DNA from: Youxingia wuxianensis
GTDB taxonomy: Bacteria; Bacillota; Clostridia; Oscillospirales; Ruminococcaceae
Length of the DNA: 64,000 nucleotides
Reading direction: 5' to 3'
Assembly: GCF_014385085.1 (NCBI RefSeq)
Contig: NZ_JACRTD010000001.1
Span: 382,318-446,317 of the forward strand
Shown here in pieces: positions 8,588 through 17,979 of this stretch (positions are counted from its first letter, which is position 1; every line of letters starts with the position of its first letter). The translations under genes and the position numbers were made by a program. The notes beneath the pieces were generated by a model. It was given only the letters and a program-made list of their open reading frames with translations, ran no database searches and was not told where the DNA came from.

Positions 8588-9103
8588 CTATCGCAGTATC
8601 TTATTAAGATGGGGCATAAGATATCTCAAAAGAATGCCTGTAACGATCCCCATAAGAATACCGGATAAAGCGAGGATGGGAAAATAATACCCCACTAAGG
8701 TATTCTTAAGCAGCACTCCAGCCATTAAAAGCTGTCCGGCATTGTGGGCCACCCCGCCGCAGATGCTGATAAACAGATAGCTTAATTTTGCCTTTTTGAC
8801 ATATAAAAGCGCCAGCATCACTCCAAGGGATAACATCCCGCCGCAAAAACTCATGGCAGCCCCGGTAACGCCCCTGGTCAAAAGCACAAAGAACGATTTG
8901 AGGACGGTAATGGTTAAGGCCTCCTCTTTTCCCAGGCAAAAAAGGCAGTACATAGTGACGATATTGGAAAGTCCAACCTTTATTCCAGGCACAGGGATAA
9001 AAGAGGATAAACTGCTCTCTACCAGACTGAGTATCATGGAAAGAGCAAATAGCAGCCCTAAAAAAGCTGCTTTAGAAGCTCGGTATTTTTTTAGAAATGC
9101 CAT
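8588..9103 (-). CDS. Gx transporter family / heptaprenyl diphosphate synthase component I-like membrane protein
   Basis: 171 residues, five or six hydrophobic helices, beginning with a basic stretch KKYRASKAAFLG. Motifs IPVPGIKVGLSNIVTMY (about 37-53) and SICGGVAHNAGQLLMA are those of the Hpre_diP_synt_I (Gx transporter) family, a relative of small-molecule permeases of the ECF S-component kind. Substrate unknown. GGCGGAA lies 7 bases before the ATG. The gene ends 3 bases from the convergent DeoR gene with no visible terminator between them. Confidence 0.82.
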   Translation of the reverse strand: MAFLKKYRASKAAFLGLLFALSMILSLVESSLSSFIPVPGIKVGLSNIVTMYCLFCLGKEEALTITVLKSFFVLLTRGVTGAAMSFCGGMLSLGVMLALLYVKKAKLSYLFISICGGVAHNAGQLLMAGVLLKNTLVGYYFPILALSGILMGIVTGILLRYLMPHLNKILR

Positions 9104-9140
9104 AGCATGTTCCGCCTATCATTATAAAATCTGAAATACT

Positions 9141-9172
9141 GAAAACACCCCGCACATTTGCGAGGTGTTTTC
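9141..9172 (-). terminator. terminator of the CD1247-type gene
   Basis: GAAAACACC ... GGTGTTTTC with an inner CGCA/TGCG stem; T-rich on both sides, so it may work in either direction. It lies 27 bases after the stop codon at 9199. Confidence 0.75.
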
Positions 9173-9198
9173 CAATTGTACTTAGATGCTGAAAATTC

Positions 9199-9654
9199 TT
9201 ATTTGTCACAGTCGCAGCCATCGTGGTCACAGCAGCTGCAGTTGTCGTCTTCCAGATCAAACTCTAAGAGTTCACCGCAGTTCGGGCAGGTTGTCTGTCC
9301 TTCCTCCAGCATATCGGAATCAATGCAAACGACATCGCCGCAGGTAGGGCAACAAACTTCATAAAGATCTTCGCCGAAATAATCTTCGTCCTCGTCCTCA
9401 TCGTCATCACAGCAGCAATCACACTCATCATCCAGTTCATAGAAGTCCTCTTCCAGAGTTCCCAGATCCTCGTCGATGGTGTCTACCTGTTCTGCCATTT
9501 GATCAACAGTGGCCTCCAGGTCAGCGATGGTAAGCGCCATATCATCAATCGCGCCAATAAGAGCGTTGATGATCTTGCCCTCTTTTGTAGAATCGTCAAT
9601 ACCAAGACCTTCCGCCAACCCCTTAATGTACGCGGCTCTTTCAGTAATAGTCAT
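9199..9654 (-). CDS. CD1247 N-terminal domain protein with acidic zinc-ribbon tail
   Basis: 151 residues. The N-terminal 65 residues form the helical CD1247-type domain (ITERAAYIKGLAEGL start, several amphipathic helices, heptad-like TVDQMAEQVDTIDED). The second half is extremely acidic and contains CDCCC, a zinc ribbon CPTC ... CPNC, and a Cys/His/Asp-rich end CSCCDHDGCDCDK. The family is restricted to Firmicutes and its function is unknown. It sits directly downstream of efp on the same strand (39-base gap) and ends at a hairpin terminator. Confidence 0.85.
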   Translation of the reverse strand: MTITERAAYIKGLAEGLGIDDSTKEGKIINALIGAIDDMALTIADLEATVDQMAEQVDTIDEDLGTLEEDFYELDDECDCCCDDDEDEDEDYFGEDLYEVCCPTCGDVVCIDSDMLEEGQTTCPNCGELLEFDLEDDNCSCCDHDGCDCDK

Positions 9655-9693
9655 AATAGTACCTCCCTTATATTGGTTTTATTAAAAGAAATA

Positions 9694-10251
9694 TTATGCT
9701 CTTTCCATGTACTCGCCAGTACGGGTATCCACTTTAATCATATCTCCTTCATTAATGAAAAGTGGAACCTTGATTTCCGCGCCGGTTTCCAGCACAGCAG
9801 GTTTAGTAGCATTGGTAGCGGTATCTCCTTTAAAGCCAGGATCTGTCTGGGTGACCTGCAGTTCTACAAAGAACGGAGGCTCAACACCAAATACACTGCC
9901 TTTATAAGAAAGTACTTTTACATCCATATTTTCTTTTACAAATTTAAAATTATCCCCTAAAGTATCTTTGTTAATGGGAATATTTTCATAGGTTTCGTTG
10001 TCCATAAAATAATACAGGTCTCCGTCGTTATAAAGATACTGCATGTCTTTTCTTTCCACATAAGCGGTGGGATACTTGTCGGTAGGGCTGAAAGTAACTT
10101 CAGTTACCGCCCCGCTGATCACGTTTCTGATCTTGGTTCTGACAAAAGCGGCTCCTTTACCTGGTTTTACATGCTGAAACTCAATAACCTGTACAACTTT
10201 GCCGTCCATATCAAATGTAACGCCATTTCTAAAATCGCCCGCTGAAATCAT
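9694..10251 (-). CDS. efp: elongation factor P
   Basis: 185 residues, the usual length. Relieves ribosome stalling at polyproline stretches. Three beta-barrel domains; the modified-loop lysine is K32 in [12 protein letters not shown]. The C-terminal motif [11 protein letters not shown] (domain III entry) and [12 protein letters not shown] end are typical. It follows the peptidase gene on the same strand, with a 145-base AT-rich gap that may hold its promoter. Confidence 0.97.
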   Translation of the reverse strand: MISAGDFRNGVTFDMDGKVVQVIEFQHVKPGKGAAFVRTKIRNVISGAVTEVTFSPTDKYPTAYVERKDMQYLYNDGDLYYFMDNETYENIPINKDTLGDNFKFVKENMDVKVLSYKGSVFGVEPPFFVELQVTQTDPGFKGDTATNATKPAVLETGAEIKVPLFINEGDMIKVDTRTGEYMERA

Positions 10252-10396
10252 AGTTTAACCTCCAAAATATATACCGCCATTGTCCGGCGCATAGAATAAT
10301 AAATTTTATGCGCTTACAAAGCGCAGTTGGAAAATTCGCATAAAATTTTAACACTCTAATTCTATATTAAAATGACTAAATTTGCAAGTCTTTTTC

Positions 10397-11467
10397 CTAT
10401 AAAAGTATCAAATCACTGGGAGATGCTGTCAAATTCTCGCATCCATCTGGGGTAATTACTATCATATTTTCCGTACGGCAGCCATACTTTCCTTCCACAT
10501 AAATTCCTGGTTCCACCGTCATGACCATTCCCGGCTCACATATAGTTTCATCCGCGGTGGAAAAGGCCGGTGATTCATGAATTTCGATCCCTAAAGAATG
10601 GCCGGTACCATGTCCAAAACAGGCTCCATAGCCCGCCTGCTGGATAATATCCCTGGCAGTTTTATCAACCTGTCGGCAGCTTACTCCCGCCTTCGCAGCG
10701 AGAATAGCCGCTTTATGAGCCGCAAGCACCGTATCATATATAAGCTTCTGTTCGTCGCTTATCTTCCCTATCCCCACGGTGCGGGTCATATCCGAACAGT
10801 AGCCGTCGATGGTACAGCCGTAGTCCATGGTAATAAAGTCCCCTTCCTCTACCACCTTATCTGTGGGGACCCCATGAGGCATGGAAGAATTTTTCCCGGA
10901 TACCACAATAAAATCAAAAGCCGGGCGCTGGGACCCGTGGCAGTAGCAAAAATCCAGAAGTTTTCCGGCAATCTGACGGTCGGTCATTCCTGGCTTAATA
11001 TAGCCGCAAATATAGGCGAACGCGTCGTCGGTAATCTTCTGAGCCTGCCGGATAAGGTCAATTTCTTTTTGGGATTTGATCATCCGCTGGCATTTTATCT
11101 GCTGATTTACATAGGTGTCCAATACCAACTGTGTCTTTAATTGTTCTTTCATCCGCAGATATTCGCTGACGCTGAGATAATCAGTTTCCAGGGCAATTTT
11201 GTTAATATTGTGTTTGCTGATTAATTGATTTAATTGTCCAGTCAGCTTACTCTGCAGCTCTACCTGGCAGTTCTTGATTATTGCTTTGGCTTTTTCAATA
11301 TAACGAAAGTCAACAATAAAATAGCTCTGCCCATCTTTGGTAATTAAAAGCGTTCCTGCAGAAGACTGCAGACCTGTATAATATAACCGGTTTACCTCAG
11401 AAGTAATCAGCACTGCGTCGATCTCCTGGGGTAAATTTTTAACTAATTGCTCTATTCTTCCGATCAT
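10397..11467 (-). CDS. pepP: Xaa-Pro peptidase (M24B family)
   Basis: 356 residues. Creatinase N-terminal domain (1-125) and C-terminal pita-bread metallopeptidase domain. The dinuclear metal ligands can be read in order: D in TMDYGC, D in CSDMTRT, H in GTGHSLG, E in TVEPGIYV and E in GCRTENM. Releases N-terminal residues ahead of proline. The start ATG is 3 bases from the aroQ stop, and its AAAGGAG lies inside aroQ, implying coupled translation. The close relationship to efp in position is common in Firmicutes. Confidence 0.94.
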   Translation of the reverse strand: MIGRIEQLVKNLPQEIDAVLITSEVNRLYYTGLQSSAGTLLITKDGQSYFIVDFRYIEKAKAIIKNCQVELQSKLTGQLNQLISKHNINKIALETDYLSVSEYLRMKEQLKTQLVLDTYVNQQIKCQRMIKSQKEIDLIRQAQKITDDAFAYICGYIKPGMTDRQIAGKLLDFCYCHGSQRPAFDFIVVSGKNSSMPHGVPTDKVVEEGDFITMDYGCTIDGYCSDMTRTVGIGKISDEQKLIYDTVLAAHKAAILAAKAGVSCRQVDKTARDIIQQAGYGACFGHGTGHSLGIEIHESPAFSTADETICEPGMVMTVEPGIYVEGKYGCRTENMIVITPDGCENLTASPSDLILL

Positions 11468-11470
11468 TTC

Positions 11471-11902
11471 TTATTTCAGCTCCTTTAAAGCGTCCAGCGC
11501 CAGAAGATAGCTGTTTTTTCCAAAGCCGTAAATCCCTCCCGCGCATACGGGGGCAATGACCGACGTATGGCGGAACGCATCCCTTGCGTGAATATTGGAA
11601 AGATGCACCTCTACCACAGGAAGCCGGATAGCGGAAATAGCATCACGGATAGCGTAGCTGTAGTGGGTATATGCGCCGGCGTTCAAAACAATACCGTCGT
11701 ATATTTCCCTTGCTTGGTGCAGCTTATCGATAATTGCGCCTTCCTGATTGGATTGGAAAATATCACATTCCAATCCCAGTTCTTTTCCGTGTGCTAAAAT
11801 ACAATCGTTAATATACTCAATACCTTCGCTGCCATAGATATTCGGCTCGCGAACCCCCACCAAATTTAAATTTGGCCCGTGAATGACTAATACTTTTTTC
11901 AT
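11471..11902 (-). CDS. aroQ: 3-dehydroquinate dehydratase, type II
   Basis: 143 residues, the dodecameric type II shikimate-pathway enzyme. Motifs: GPNLNLVGVREPNIYG near the N-terminus with the active tyrosine, FQSNQEGAIIDKL, NAGAYTHYSYAIRDAI, VEVHLSNIHARDAFRHTS with the catalytic histidine. The longer frame upstream lies within the preceding gene, so ATG 11902 (MKKVLVIHGPN) is chosen; it overlaps the preceding stop by 4 bases (ATGA). Confidence 0.96.
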   Translation of the reverse strand: MKKVLVIHGPNLNLVGVREPNIYGSEGIEYINDCILAHGKELGLECDIFQSNQEGAIIDKLHQAREIYDGIVLNAGAYTHYSYAIRDAISAIRLPVVEVHLSNIHARDAFRHTSVIAPVCAGGIYGFGKNSYLLALDALKELK

Positions 11903-12768
11903 ATAAGGGTCCCTCCTGCATTTAAATACATTTGTTTCATCGCTGCCGCGTCCTCCGCTTGGGTGCCTGCGGATTCGCAAATAATGGTCGGTACGCATCC
12001 TTTTTTTACCAATATCTCCGCAAGGGGCTCAAATGAGGGCCCAAACTGGGTGTCCTCAAAAGTCAGGTGCAGCTTTTCTCCTCCTGGAATGGTATATTGA
12101 ATTTTGCTGAAGTGAATATGAATTTCTTTCATCCGGCTGACGCCGATTTCTTTTTCAATTTTTTGAAATACCGCGTCAAAATCCTCCGGTCCTTTTAGGC
12201 CGCCGTAGGTTCTGGCGTTAAGATGGCCAAAGTCTACGCAAGGCAAAATACGCTCGTCCAATTTGCAGATTTCCAGCACTTCCTCTAAGGTTCCAAGTTG
12301 GTTTAATTTGCCCATTACTTCCGGGCACATTCGAATGTGGGATAGTCCTTCTGCATCCAGAGCCTTTATACATTTTTTTGTAGTGTCAAGCGCCAATTCC
12401 AGGGCCTCTGTCCGGCTGATTTTTCCACAGGAGCCGGTATGAATAATCACACGACTCCCGCCCATTGCCGCTGCTGCCCGGGCGCTCTGAAGCACATAAT
12501 TAACGCTGCCTATGCGCTTCTCCTCTTCCATGCTGGACATGGAAATATAATAAGGCGCATGTACGCTCAGGGCAATCCCTTTTTCGGAAAACAGCCCTTT
12601 TAGCTGAGCCGCTTTTTCTTGAGAAATTTTTACTCCCCGCCCGCACTGATATTCATAGGCGTTGAGGCCCATTCTTTCCAAGTACTCCGGCATCTGCGGC
12701 GTGTGTTTATATCCCATGGCGAAAAAGCTGTCTGAACTTCCCGCCGGCCCAAATCTGATATTTGACAT
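11899..12768 (-). CDS. endonuclease IV-like TIM-barrel protein (AP endonuclease 2 superfamily)
   Basis: 289 residues. The metal-binding set of endonuclease IV is visible: H in SVHAPYY, H in IIHTGSC, E in CPEVMGK, D and H in CVDFGHLNA, H in EIHIHFSK, and E in IICESAG. The family includes Nfo, which cleaves abasic sites in DNA, and many sugar isomerases/hydrolases of unknown substrate; I would not commit to DNA repair here. Overlaps aroQ by 4 bases and lies 10 bases after yqeG. Confidence 0.85.
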   Translation of the reverse strand: MSNIRFGPAGSSDSFFAMGYKHTPQMPEYLERMGLNAYEYQCGRGVKISQEKAAQLKGLFSEKGIALSVHAPYYISMSSMEEEKRIGSVNYVLQSARAAAAMGGSRVIIHTGSCGKISRTEALELALDTTKKCIKALDAEGLSHIRMCPEVMGKLNQLGTLEEVLEICKLDERILPCVDFGHLNARTYGGLKGPEDFDAVFQKIEKEIGVSRMKEIHIHFSKIQYTIPGGEKLHLTFEDTQFGPSFEPLAEILVKKGCVPTIICESAGTQAEDAAAMKQMYLNAGGTLI

Positions 12769-12778
12769 TCACAGTCCC

Positions 12779-13267
12779 CTATCTTTTGAAATTCTTTAGT
12801 ACCAGCTTTTCCATTTTTCTTTTAAACTTGAAAAACGGAAAACTTTCCAATTCTATGGGCTCCACCAAAATAGAAAGCACATTAGAAAAATTACCGCACA
12901 AAATATCGGTAAAAATCTGATCCCCCACCAGCGCCACCTTGTTTTTTTCCACTTTCATCTGAGCCAGAGCGCGATTTAAAGCCCCGGCCAAAGGCTTTGC
13001 GGCATTGGCGATATATCCAATACCCAGCCTGCTTGCAAAAGGGGCGACCCGGGCTTCGCTATTATTAGAAAGCACCATTAGACGGATATTTTTTTGCTGC
13101 ATCTGATCAATCCAATTCAGGACCATAGCGTCCGGAACCGGGTTGTCGTGGGTAGTCAGCGTATTATCCACATCCAGGAGCACCACCGAAATCCCATGGT
13201 CTAAAAACCATTGAGGGGGAATATCGTACACCCGGTGAAAGGCATATTTTGGATGGAAAATTGACAT
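12779..13267 (-). CDS. yqeG: YqeG family HAD-IIIA phosphatase
   Basis: 162 residues. HAD motif I reads LLDVDNTLTTHD (about 31-42), motif II VLSNNSE, and motif III VGDQIFTDILCGN. In Firmicutes YqeG is a phosphatase acting in phospholipid/phosphatidylglycerophosphate metabolism in some members. Commonly located near aroE/aroQ and nadD genes, as here. Confidence 0.93.
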   Translation of the reverse strand: MSIFHPKYAFHRVYDIPPQWFLDHGISVVLLDVDNTLTTHDNPVPDAMVLNWIDQMQQKNIRLMVLSNNSEARVAPFASRLGIGYIANAAKPLAGALNRALAQMKVEKNKVALVGDQIFTDILCGNFSNVLSILVEPIELESFPFFKFKRKMEKLVLKNFKR

Positions 13268-13340
13268 GGAGGCCTCCTTTGTCTATCAAACATTACTTAT
13301 AAATTATACCGCGAAAAGACAGTATTTACAATATGAAAAA

Positions 13341-13364
13341 CAGGCAGGGAACATTCCCTGCCTG
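13341..13364 (-). terminator. rpsU terminator
   Basis: 10-bp stem CAGGCAGGGA / TCCCTGCCTG with a 4-base loop; on the minus strand five T residues follow. Located 24 bases after the rpsU stop codon. Confidence 0.9.
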
Positions 13365-13387
13365 TCTTAAATCATTACCGTCACAAA

Positions 13388-13564
13388 TTATTTGAATTTG
13401 CGCTTACGAGCAGCTTCAGACTTCTTTTTGCGCTTTACAGACGGCTTCTCGTAGTGCTCTCTTTTACGGACCTCAGCAAGTACGCCGGAGCGTGCGCAAG
13501 AGCGTTTAAATCTACGCAGTGCACTATCCAAAGACTCATTGTCTTTTATTCTGATTTCTGACAT
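13388..13564 (-). CDS. rpsU: 30S ribosomal protein bS21
   Basis: 58 residues, too short for a typical ORF cut-off. Begins [21 protein letters not shown], contains [18 protein letters not shown] and ends in a basic run ([11 protein letters not shown]). It has its own promoter (13633-13662) and terminator (13341-13364), so it is a monocistronic gene between leuS and yqeG. Confidence 0.97.
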   Translation of the reverse strand: MSEIRIKDNESLDSALRRFKRSCARSGVLAEVRKREHYEKPSVKRKKKSEAARKRKFK

Positions 13565-13632
13565 TTACTAATTCCCTCCCCACGCCAAAAAGCTGGAGTA
13601 ACTATCCAAAATACTCTTGGATAACAAAGTTT

Positions 13633-13662
13633 ATTATACAATGTAGTTGTGTAACTTGTCAA
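13633..13662 (-). promoter_or_regulatory. rpsU promoter
   Basis: Minus-strand TTGACA (13657-13662), 18 bases, TATAAT (13633-13638), about 70 bases before the rpsU start. Confidence 0.88.
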
Positions 13663-13691
13663 GCTATTTGATGTCATAACCTGATTTTCAG

Positions 13692-16097
13692 TTATTTTGC
13701 TACAATGTTAACCAGTTTACCTTTGACATAAATTTCTTTTACAATAGTTTTGCCAATCAAAAGCTCTTTGACTGCCGCTTGTTCCTTTGCCAAGGCAAGG
13801 GCCTGCTCCTGCGTACAGTCTGTATCCATCAGAATACGAGCTTTGATTTTTCCATTCACCTGGATTGCTACTTCGATCTGTGCGTCATTGCATTTGCTTT
13901 CATCATAAACAGGCCATTTCTGTTCATTGAGCATTCCGCCGAATCCACCGATTTCCCACATTTCTTCTGTTAAATGAGGGGCAAAGGGATTTAAAAGGAT
14001 CAGCAAGGTTTTTAACTCCGCCTTATTGATCGCTTTCTGATCAGAAATTTCATTGAGCAAAGTCATCATAGCGGCGATCGCAGTATTAAATTTTAAATTT
14101 TCGATATCTTCTGAAACTTTTTTAATGGTTTTGTGAATGCTGCTCTCCAAATCTTTGGAATAGCTTTCCCCATCCTTTAAAATATCCAAAAGGTTGAAAA
14201 TTCTTTCCAAAAAACGCTTACAGCCTTTAATAGAGCTTGGGGACCAAGGCGCGCTTTTTTCAAAGTCGCCGATAAACATCTCATACAAGCGCATCGTATC
14301 CGCGCCGTATTCCTTGATAATTTCATCCGGATTGACAACATTGCCTCTGGATTTACTCATTTTTTCCCCATTTTCCCCAAGGATCATTCCATGGCTCGTA
14401 CGTTTAGCATAGGGTTCCGGGGTGCTGACAATGCCGATATCATATAAAAATTTGTGCCAGAAGCGGGAATACAGCAAATGCAGGGTGGTATGCTCCATAC
14501 CGCCGTTATACCAGTCTACAGGCAGCCAATAATCCAGCGCTTCTTTGGAAGCCAGTTCGCTGTCGTTGTGCGGGTCGCAGTAACGCATAAAATACCAGGA
14601 GGACCCTGCCCATTGAGGCATAGTGTCCGTTTCCCGTTTGGCCGGACCGCCGCATTTAGGACAGGTAGTGTTTACCCAGTCGGTAATCGCCGCCAGAGGA
14701 GATTCTCCGTCGCCGGTAGGCTCGTAACTTTCTACTTCCGGAAGAGTAAGAGGAAGATCCTTTTCCTCCATGGGCACATAACCGCAATGTTCGCAGTAAA
14801 CAATAGGAATCGGTTCTCCCCAATATCTCTGGCGGGAGAATACCCAGTCGCGAAGCTTATAGTTTACCTTAGGCTCCCCTTTTCCGTTTTCTGCCAGCCA
14901 TTTGATAATTTTTTCCTTCGCCTGCTCTACCGAAAGTCCGTCCAGCATGCCTGAATTGACCATTATACCAGTTTCACAGTCTGTAAAGGCTTCTTCATTT
15001 ACATTTCCGCCCTTGACCACTTCGACGATTGGCAAACCGAATTTTTTTGCAAATTCCCAGTCGCGGGTATCATGGGCCGGTACTGCCATAATAGCGCCGG
15101 TACCGTAGCTCATAAGTACGTAGTCGGAGATAAAGATAGGAATTTCTTCGTTGGTAACCGGATTAATTCCGTTGACGCCCTGAAGCCGCACACCGGTCTT
15201 GTCTTTGGCCATCTCAGTACGCTCAAAATCAGACTTTTTAGCGGCCTGCTCTTGATACGAGCGAACCTCGTCCATATTCTGGATTTTATCCGCCCAAGCA
15301 TCAATATATGGATGCTCCGGGGAAATAACCATATAGGTAGCCCCATACAGAGTGTCCGCGCGGGTGGTAAACACTGTCAGCAAATCCCCTGCCGTAGTGC
15401 CAAAATCTACCTGCGCGCCGGTAGAACGGCCTATCCAGTTGCGCTGAGAGACCTTTACCCTATCGATATAATTTACTGTGTCCAGATCGTCAATCAACCG
15501 CTGGGCATATTCAGTAATCTTTAACATCCACTGGCTTTTGACCCGATGAACTACTTCGCTTCCGCAGCGTTCACATACGCCGCCCACGACCTCTTCATTG
15601 GCCAAAACCACTTTACAGCCGGTACACCAGTTAACCGACATTTCTTTTTTATAAGCAAGGCCATGCTTAAACAGCTGTAAAAAAATCCACTGAGTCCATT
15701 TATAATAACTGGGATCGGTTGTATTAATTTCCCTCGTCCAGTCAAAGGACAATCCTAAGGATTTAAGCTGCTGCTTAAATCGGGCTACATTTTGCTTAGT
15801 AACGATTTCCGGATGGATGTGATTTTTGATCGCATAGTTTTCCGTAGGCAGGCCAAAAGCGTCCCACCCCATGGGATAAAGAACATTATACCCCTGCAAA
15901 CGGCGTTTTCTGGAAACAATATCCAACGCGGTATAAGAGCGGGGATGGCCTACATGGAGTCCCTGTCCCGAAGGATAAGGAAATTCCACCAAGGCATAGT
16001 ATTTAGGCTTAGAATAGTCGTTGTGGGCCGCAAATACATTTTTTTCATCCCAGATGTCCTGCCATTTTTTCTCAATTGCTGCAAAATCGTACTTCAA
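13692..16097 (-). CDS. leuS: leucine-tRNA ligase
   Basis: About 801 residues, class I synthetase. HIGH-type motif in [15 protein letters not shown] (near residue 45), zinc-binding CTGC ... CERCG pair near 155-180, the CP1 editing domain with [13 protein letters not shown], a second Zn-like CEHCG ... CPKCG, and the KMSKS signature in [10 protein letters not shown]. The frame can start with GTG at 16106, but that codon overlaps the AGGGAG ribosome binding site; the TTG at 16097 (8 bases downstream of it) fits better. Confidence 0.95.
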   Translation of the reverse strand: MKYDFAAIEKKWQDIWDEKNVFAAHNDYSKPKYYALVEFPYPSGQGLHVGHPRSYTALDIVSRKRRLQGYNVLYPMGWDAFGLPTENYAIKNHIHPEIVTKQNVARFKQQLKSLGLSFDWTREINTTDPSYYKWTQWIFLQLFKHGLAYKKEMSVNWCTGCKVVLANEEVVGGVCERCGSEVVHRVKSQWMLKITEYAQRLIDDLDTVNYIDRVKVSQRNWIGRSTGAQVDFGTTAGDLLTVFTTRADTLYGATYMVISPEHPYIDAWADKIQNMDEVRSYQEQAAKKSDFERTEMAKDKTGVRLQGVNGINPVTNEEIPIFISDYVLMSYGTGAIMAVPAHDTRDWEFAKKFGLPIVEVVKGGNVNEEAFTDCETGIMVNSGMLDGLSVEQAKEKIIKWLAENGKGEPKVNYKLRDWVFSRQRYWGEPIPIVYCEHCGYVPMEEKDLPLTLPEVESYEPTGDGESPLAAITDWVNTTCPKCGGPAKRETDTMPQWAGSSWYFMRYCDPHNDSELASKEALDYWLPVDWYNGGMEHTTLHLLYSRFWHKFLYDIGIVSTPEPYAKRTSHGMILGENGEKMSKSRGNVVNPDEIIKEYGADTMRLYEMFIGDFEKSAPWSPSSIKGCKRFLERIFNLLDILKDGESYSKDLESSIHKTIKKVSEDIENLKFNTAIAAMMTLLNEISDQKAINKAELKTLLILLNPFAPHLTEEMWEIGGFGGMLNEQKWPVYDESKCNDAQIEVAIQVNGKIKARILMDTDCTQEQALALAKEQAAVKELLIGKTIVKEIYVKGKLVNIVAK

Positions 16098-16129
16098 TTT
16101 GTACACTCCCTGCTTTTTAAGTCGCCAAA

Positions 16130-16480
16130 TTATTTATCAAGGTCCAGCTGGATCGTGGGGGCATCCGCCCACAAGCGTTCCAGCGAATAAAACTCTCTGG
16201 TTTGCTCATAAAAAATATGAACGATCACGTCATAATAATCCAAAACAACCCACATAGCACTTTGATATCCTTCAATCCGCCGGGGTTCATACCCCAGCTT
16301 AGAAAGTCCTTCTTCTACTTCGTCCGCCAGGGCTTTGACCTGAATATTGGAAGTACCAGAGGCAATTACGAAATAATCGCCGATAGTAGTCAAATCCTTT
16401 ATTTCCAAAGCTTTAATATCTACTGCTTTTTTATCATCCAATAGCTTTGCTACTTTTAAAACCATCTCGTAAGATGTCAT
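16130..16480 (-). CDS. rsfS: ribosomal silencing factor RsfS
   Basis: 116 residues. Binds uL14 and blocks subunit joining under nutrient stress. Conserved [20 protein letters not shown] (about 31-50) and [28 protein letters not shown] (only part quoted as family region) are present. In the usual yhbY-nadD-yqeK-rsfS order. Confidence 0.96.
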   Translation of the reverse strand: MTSYEMVLKVAKLLDDKKAVDIKALEIKDLTTIGDYFVIASGTSNIQVKALADEVEEGLSKLGYEPRRIEGYQSAMWVVLDYYDVIVHIFYEQTREFYSLERLWADAPTIQLDLDK

Positions 16481-16491
16481 TATACAGCCTC

Positions 16492-17058
16492 CTATTTTAG
16501 TTTTATATAGTAATTATATCCGTCTATCGTATCCTGGCAAATTCCCTGTTCCATGGAAACCAAGCTTTCCACAGAGTATGCCAGCGCTTCTTTCATCGCT
16601 TGCTTTAAGTTGGTTTTTGCTAATAAGCGAAAATGCTCTACATCTTCGTAATCCCGATCGTCACTGGTCAGATCTGCCATATAGATAATCTCTTCCAAAA
16701 GGCTCATCTTTCCCCGGGCAATTGTATGATAACGCACTGCGTTTAAAATATCCATATCCTGGATATCCAAAGTCTCCTTAATATAACCGCAGGCCGCCAT
16801 ACCATGCCAGGTCTTTGCCTGATCCCGCAGTATATCGTCTAGGATTATACCAAACTTTGCTATCCAATGCAACTGCTCTGCTGGGTTCATCTCTTTGCAA
16901 ATATCATGAAGATAAGCGGCGACGGCTGCTTTTTGTACATCACAGCCATATTGTTTTGCCAGCTTTCTTGCCTGCTTTACTACACATACCGTATGATAAT
17001 ACCGATATTCCGACAAGGTTTCCTTTACCAGCTTATCCAGCTTGTCAAGATCATGCAT
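16492..17058 (-). CDS. yqeK: YqeK family HD-domain diadenosine tetraphosphate hydrolase
   Basis: 188 residues. The HD fold residues are visible: H in YHTVCVVKQARKLA, HD in AAYLHDICKEM, H in WHGMAACGYI, H in VRYHTIARG, and D in YMADLTSDDR. Family members cleave Ap4A symmetrically. The ATG at 17058 lies inside the end of nadD (8-base overlap); an upstream TTG is also in frame. Confidence 0.94.
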   Translation of the reverse strand: MHDLDKLDKLVKETLSEYRYYHTVCVVKQARKLAKQYGCDVQKAAVAAYLHDICKEMNPAEQLHWIAKFGIILDDILRDQAKTWHGMAACGYIKETLDIQDMDILNAVRYHTIARGKMSLLEEIIYMADLTSDDRDYEDVEHFRLLAKTNLKQAMKEALAYSVESLVSMEQGICQDTIDGYNYYIKLK

Positions 17059-17671
17059 CAAGGCTGTCCACCTGCTTTTGGTATAGATTGTGATCTTTGA
17101 TATATCCCGCTACCGACCGCGGCACCAAGGCGGAAATATCTTTTCCTTTTGAAACTGCATCGCGCACCTGAGTTGAAGAAATTACCACAGGCTCAATCTC
17201 CACAATTTTATAAGTTGCCCCCATGGCCTGAATTTTTTCCGCGTATGCTAAAAGCGCTTCTCTTTGGTTTTGCTCCCTTGCCCCGGCGCACATGACCGCC
17301 AGCTCAAAAATCCGCTGGGGACGATACCATCGATGCAGGGTAAGAAACATGTCTCCCCCCATAATGAAATATAACTGATCTTTGTGATAAATCTTATGAA
17401 GCTCCTCCAACGTATCCACAGTATAACTTTTATGGGAACGGTTGAGTTCCATAGGGCTTACCTGGCAAAGAGGAATATCTAAAAAGGCCAGACGGCACAT
17501 TTCATACCGATCCTGTCCGCTGACGAGTGCGGTATAAGGTTTATGAGGAGGGATATTATCCGGGATTACAATAAGTTTATCCAGAGATAATGCTTTTAAA
17601 TAGGCGCGGGCAAGATTAATATGTCCGTTGTGTACAGGATTAAACGTTCCCCCAAAGATACCGATCTTCAT
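17051..17671 (-). CDS. nadD: nicotinate-nucleotide adenylyltransferase
   Basis: 206 residues. NaMN + ATP to NaAD in NAD synthesis. The GGTFNPVHNGHINLAR nucleotidyltransferase motif is at 7-22 and the ISSTQVRDAVSKG motif near 170. The start overlaps the yhbY stop by one base (TAATG), so the two are translationally coupled. Confidence 0.96.
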   Translation of the reverse strand: MKIGIFGGTFNPVHNGHINLARAYLKALSLDKLIVIPDNIPPHKPYTALVSGQDRYEMCRLAFLDIPLCQVSPMELNRSHKSYTVDTLEELHKIYHKDQLYFIMGGDMFLTLHRWYRPQRIFELAVMCAGAREQNQREALLAYAEKIQAMGATYKIVEIEPVVISSTQVRDAVSKGKDISALVPRSVAGYIKDHNLYQKQVDSLDA

Positions 17672-17961
17672 TACTTTAGCTCTATAATCGGTTTTTTTGT
17701 ATTGCGCCGGTAAAGGACAAACTTTGTCCCAATCACCTGGACCACCTGGGAGTTGGTAGCCTGAGCCAGCTCGTCGGCAATTTCACGGCTGCTCTGGGGC
17801 GCGGTTTCCAATACCCGCATCTTTATCAGTTCCCGCGCGGTGAGGGCATCGTCTACCTGTTTTACTAAAGGATCCATGACGCCGCCTTTTCCTACCTGGA
17901 GAATAGTATCCATGGAATTTGCAAGGCCGCGAAGCTGCGCCCTCTGTTTACTAGTAAGCAT
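17671..17961 (-). CDS. yhbY: YhbY family RNA-binding protein (CRM domain)
   Basis: 96 residues, a single CRM domain associated with pre-50S ribosomal particles. Family motifs LTSKQRAQLRGLAN (start), TILQVGKGG, LTARELIKMRVL and QVIGTKFVLYRR are present. GGAGGA 6 bases before ATG 17961 fixes the start; the longer frame begins earlier without a site. Confidence 0.95.
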   Translation of the reverse strand: MLTSKQRAQLRGLANSMDTILQVGKGGVMDPLVKQVDDALTARELIKMRVLETAPQSSREIADELAQATNSQVVQVIGTKFVLYRRNTKKPIIELK

Positions 17962-17979
17962 ATATCTTCCTCCACACAA

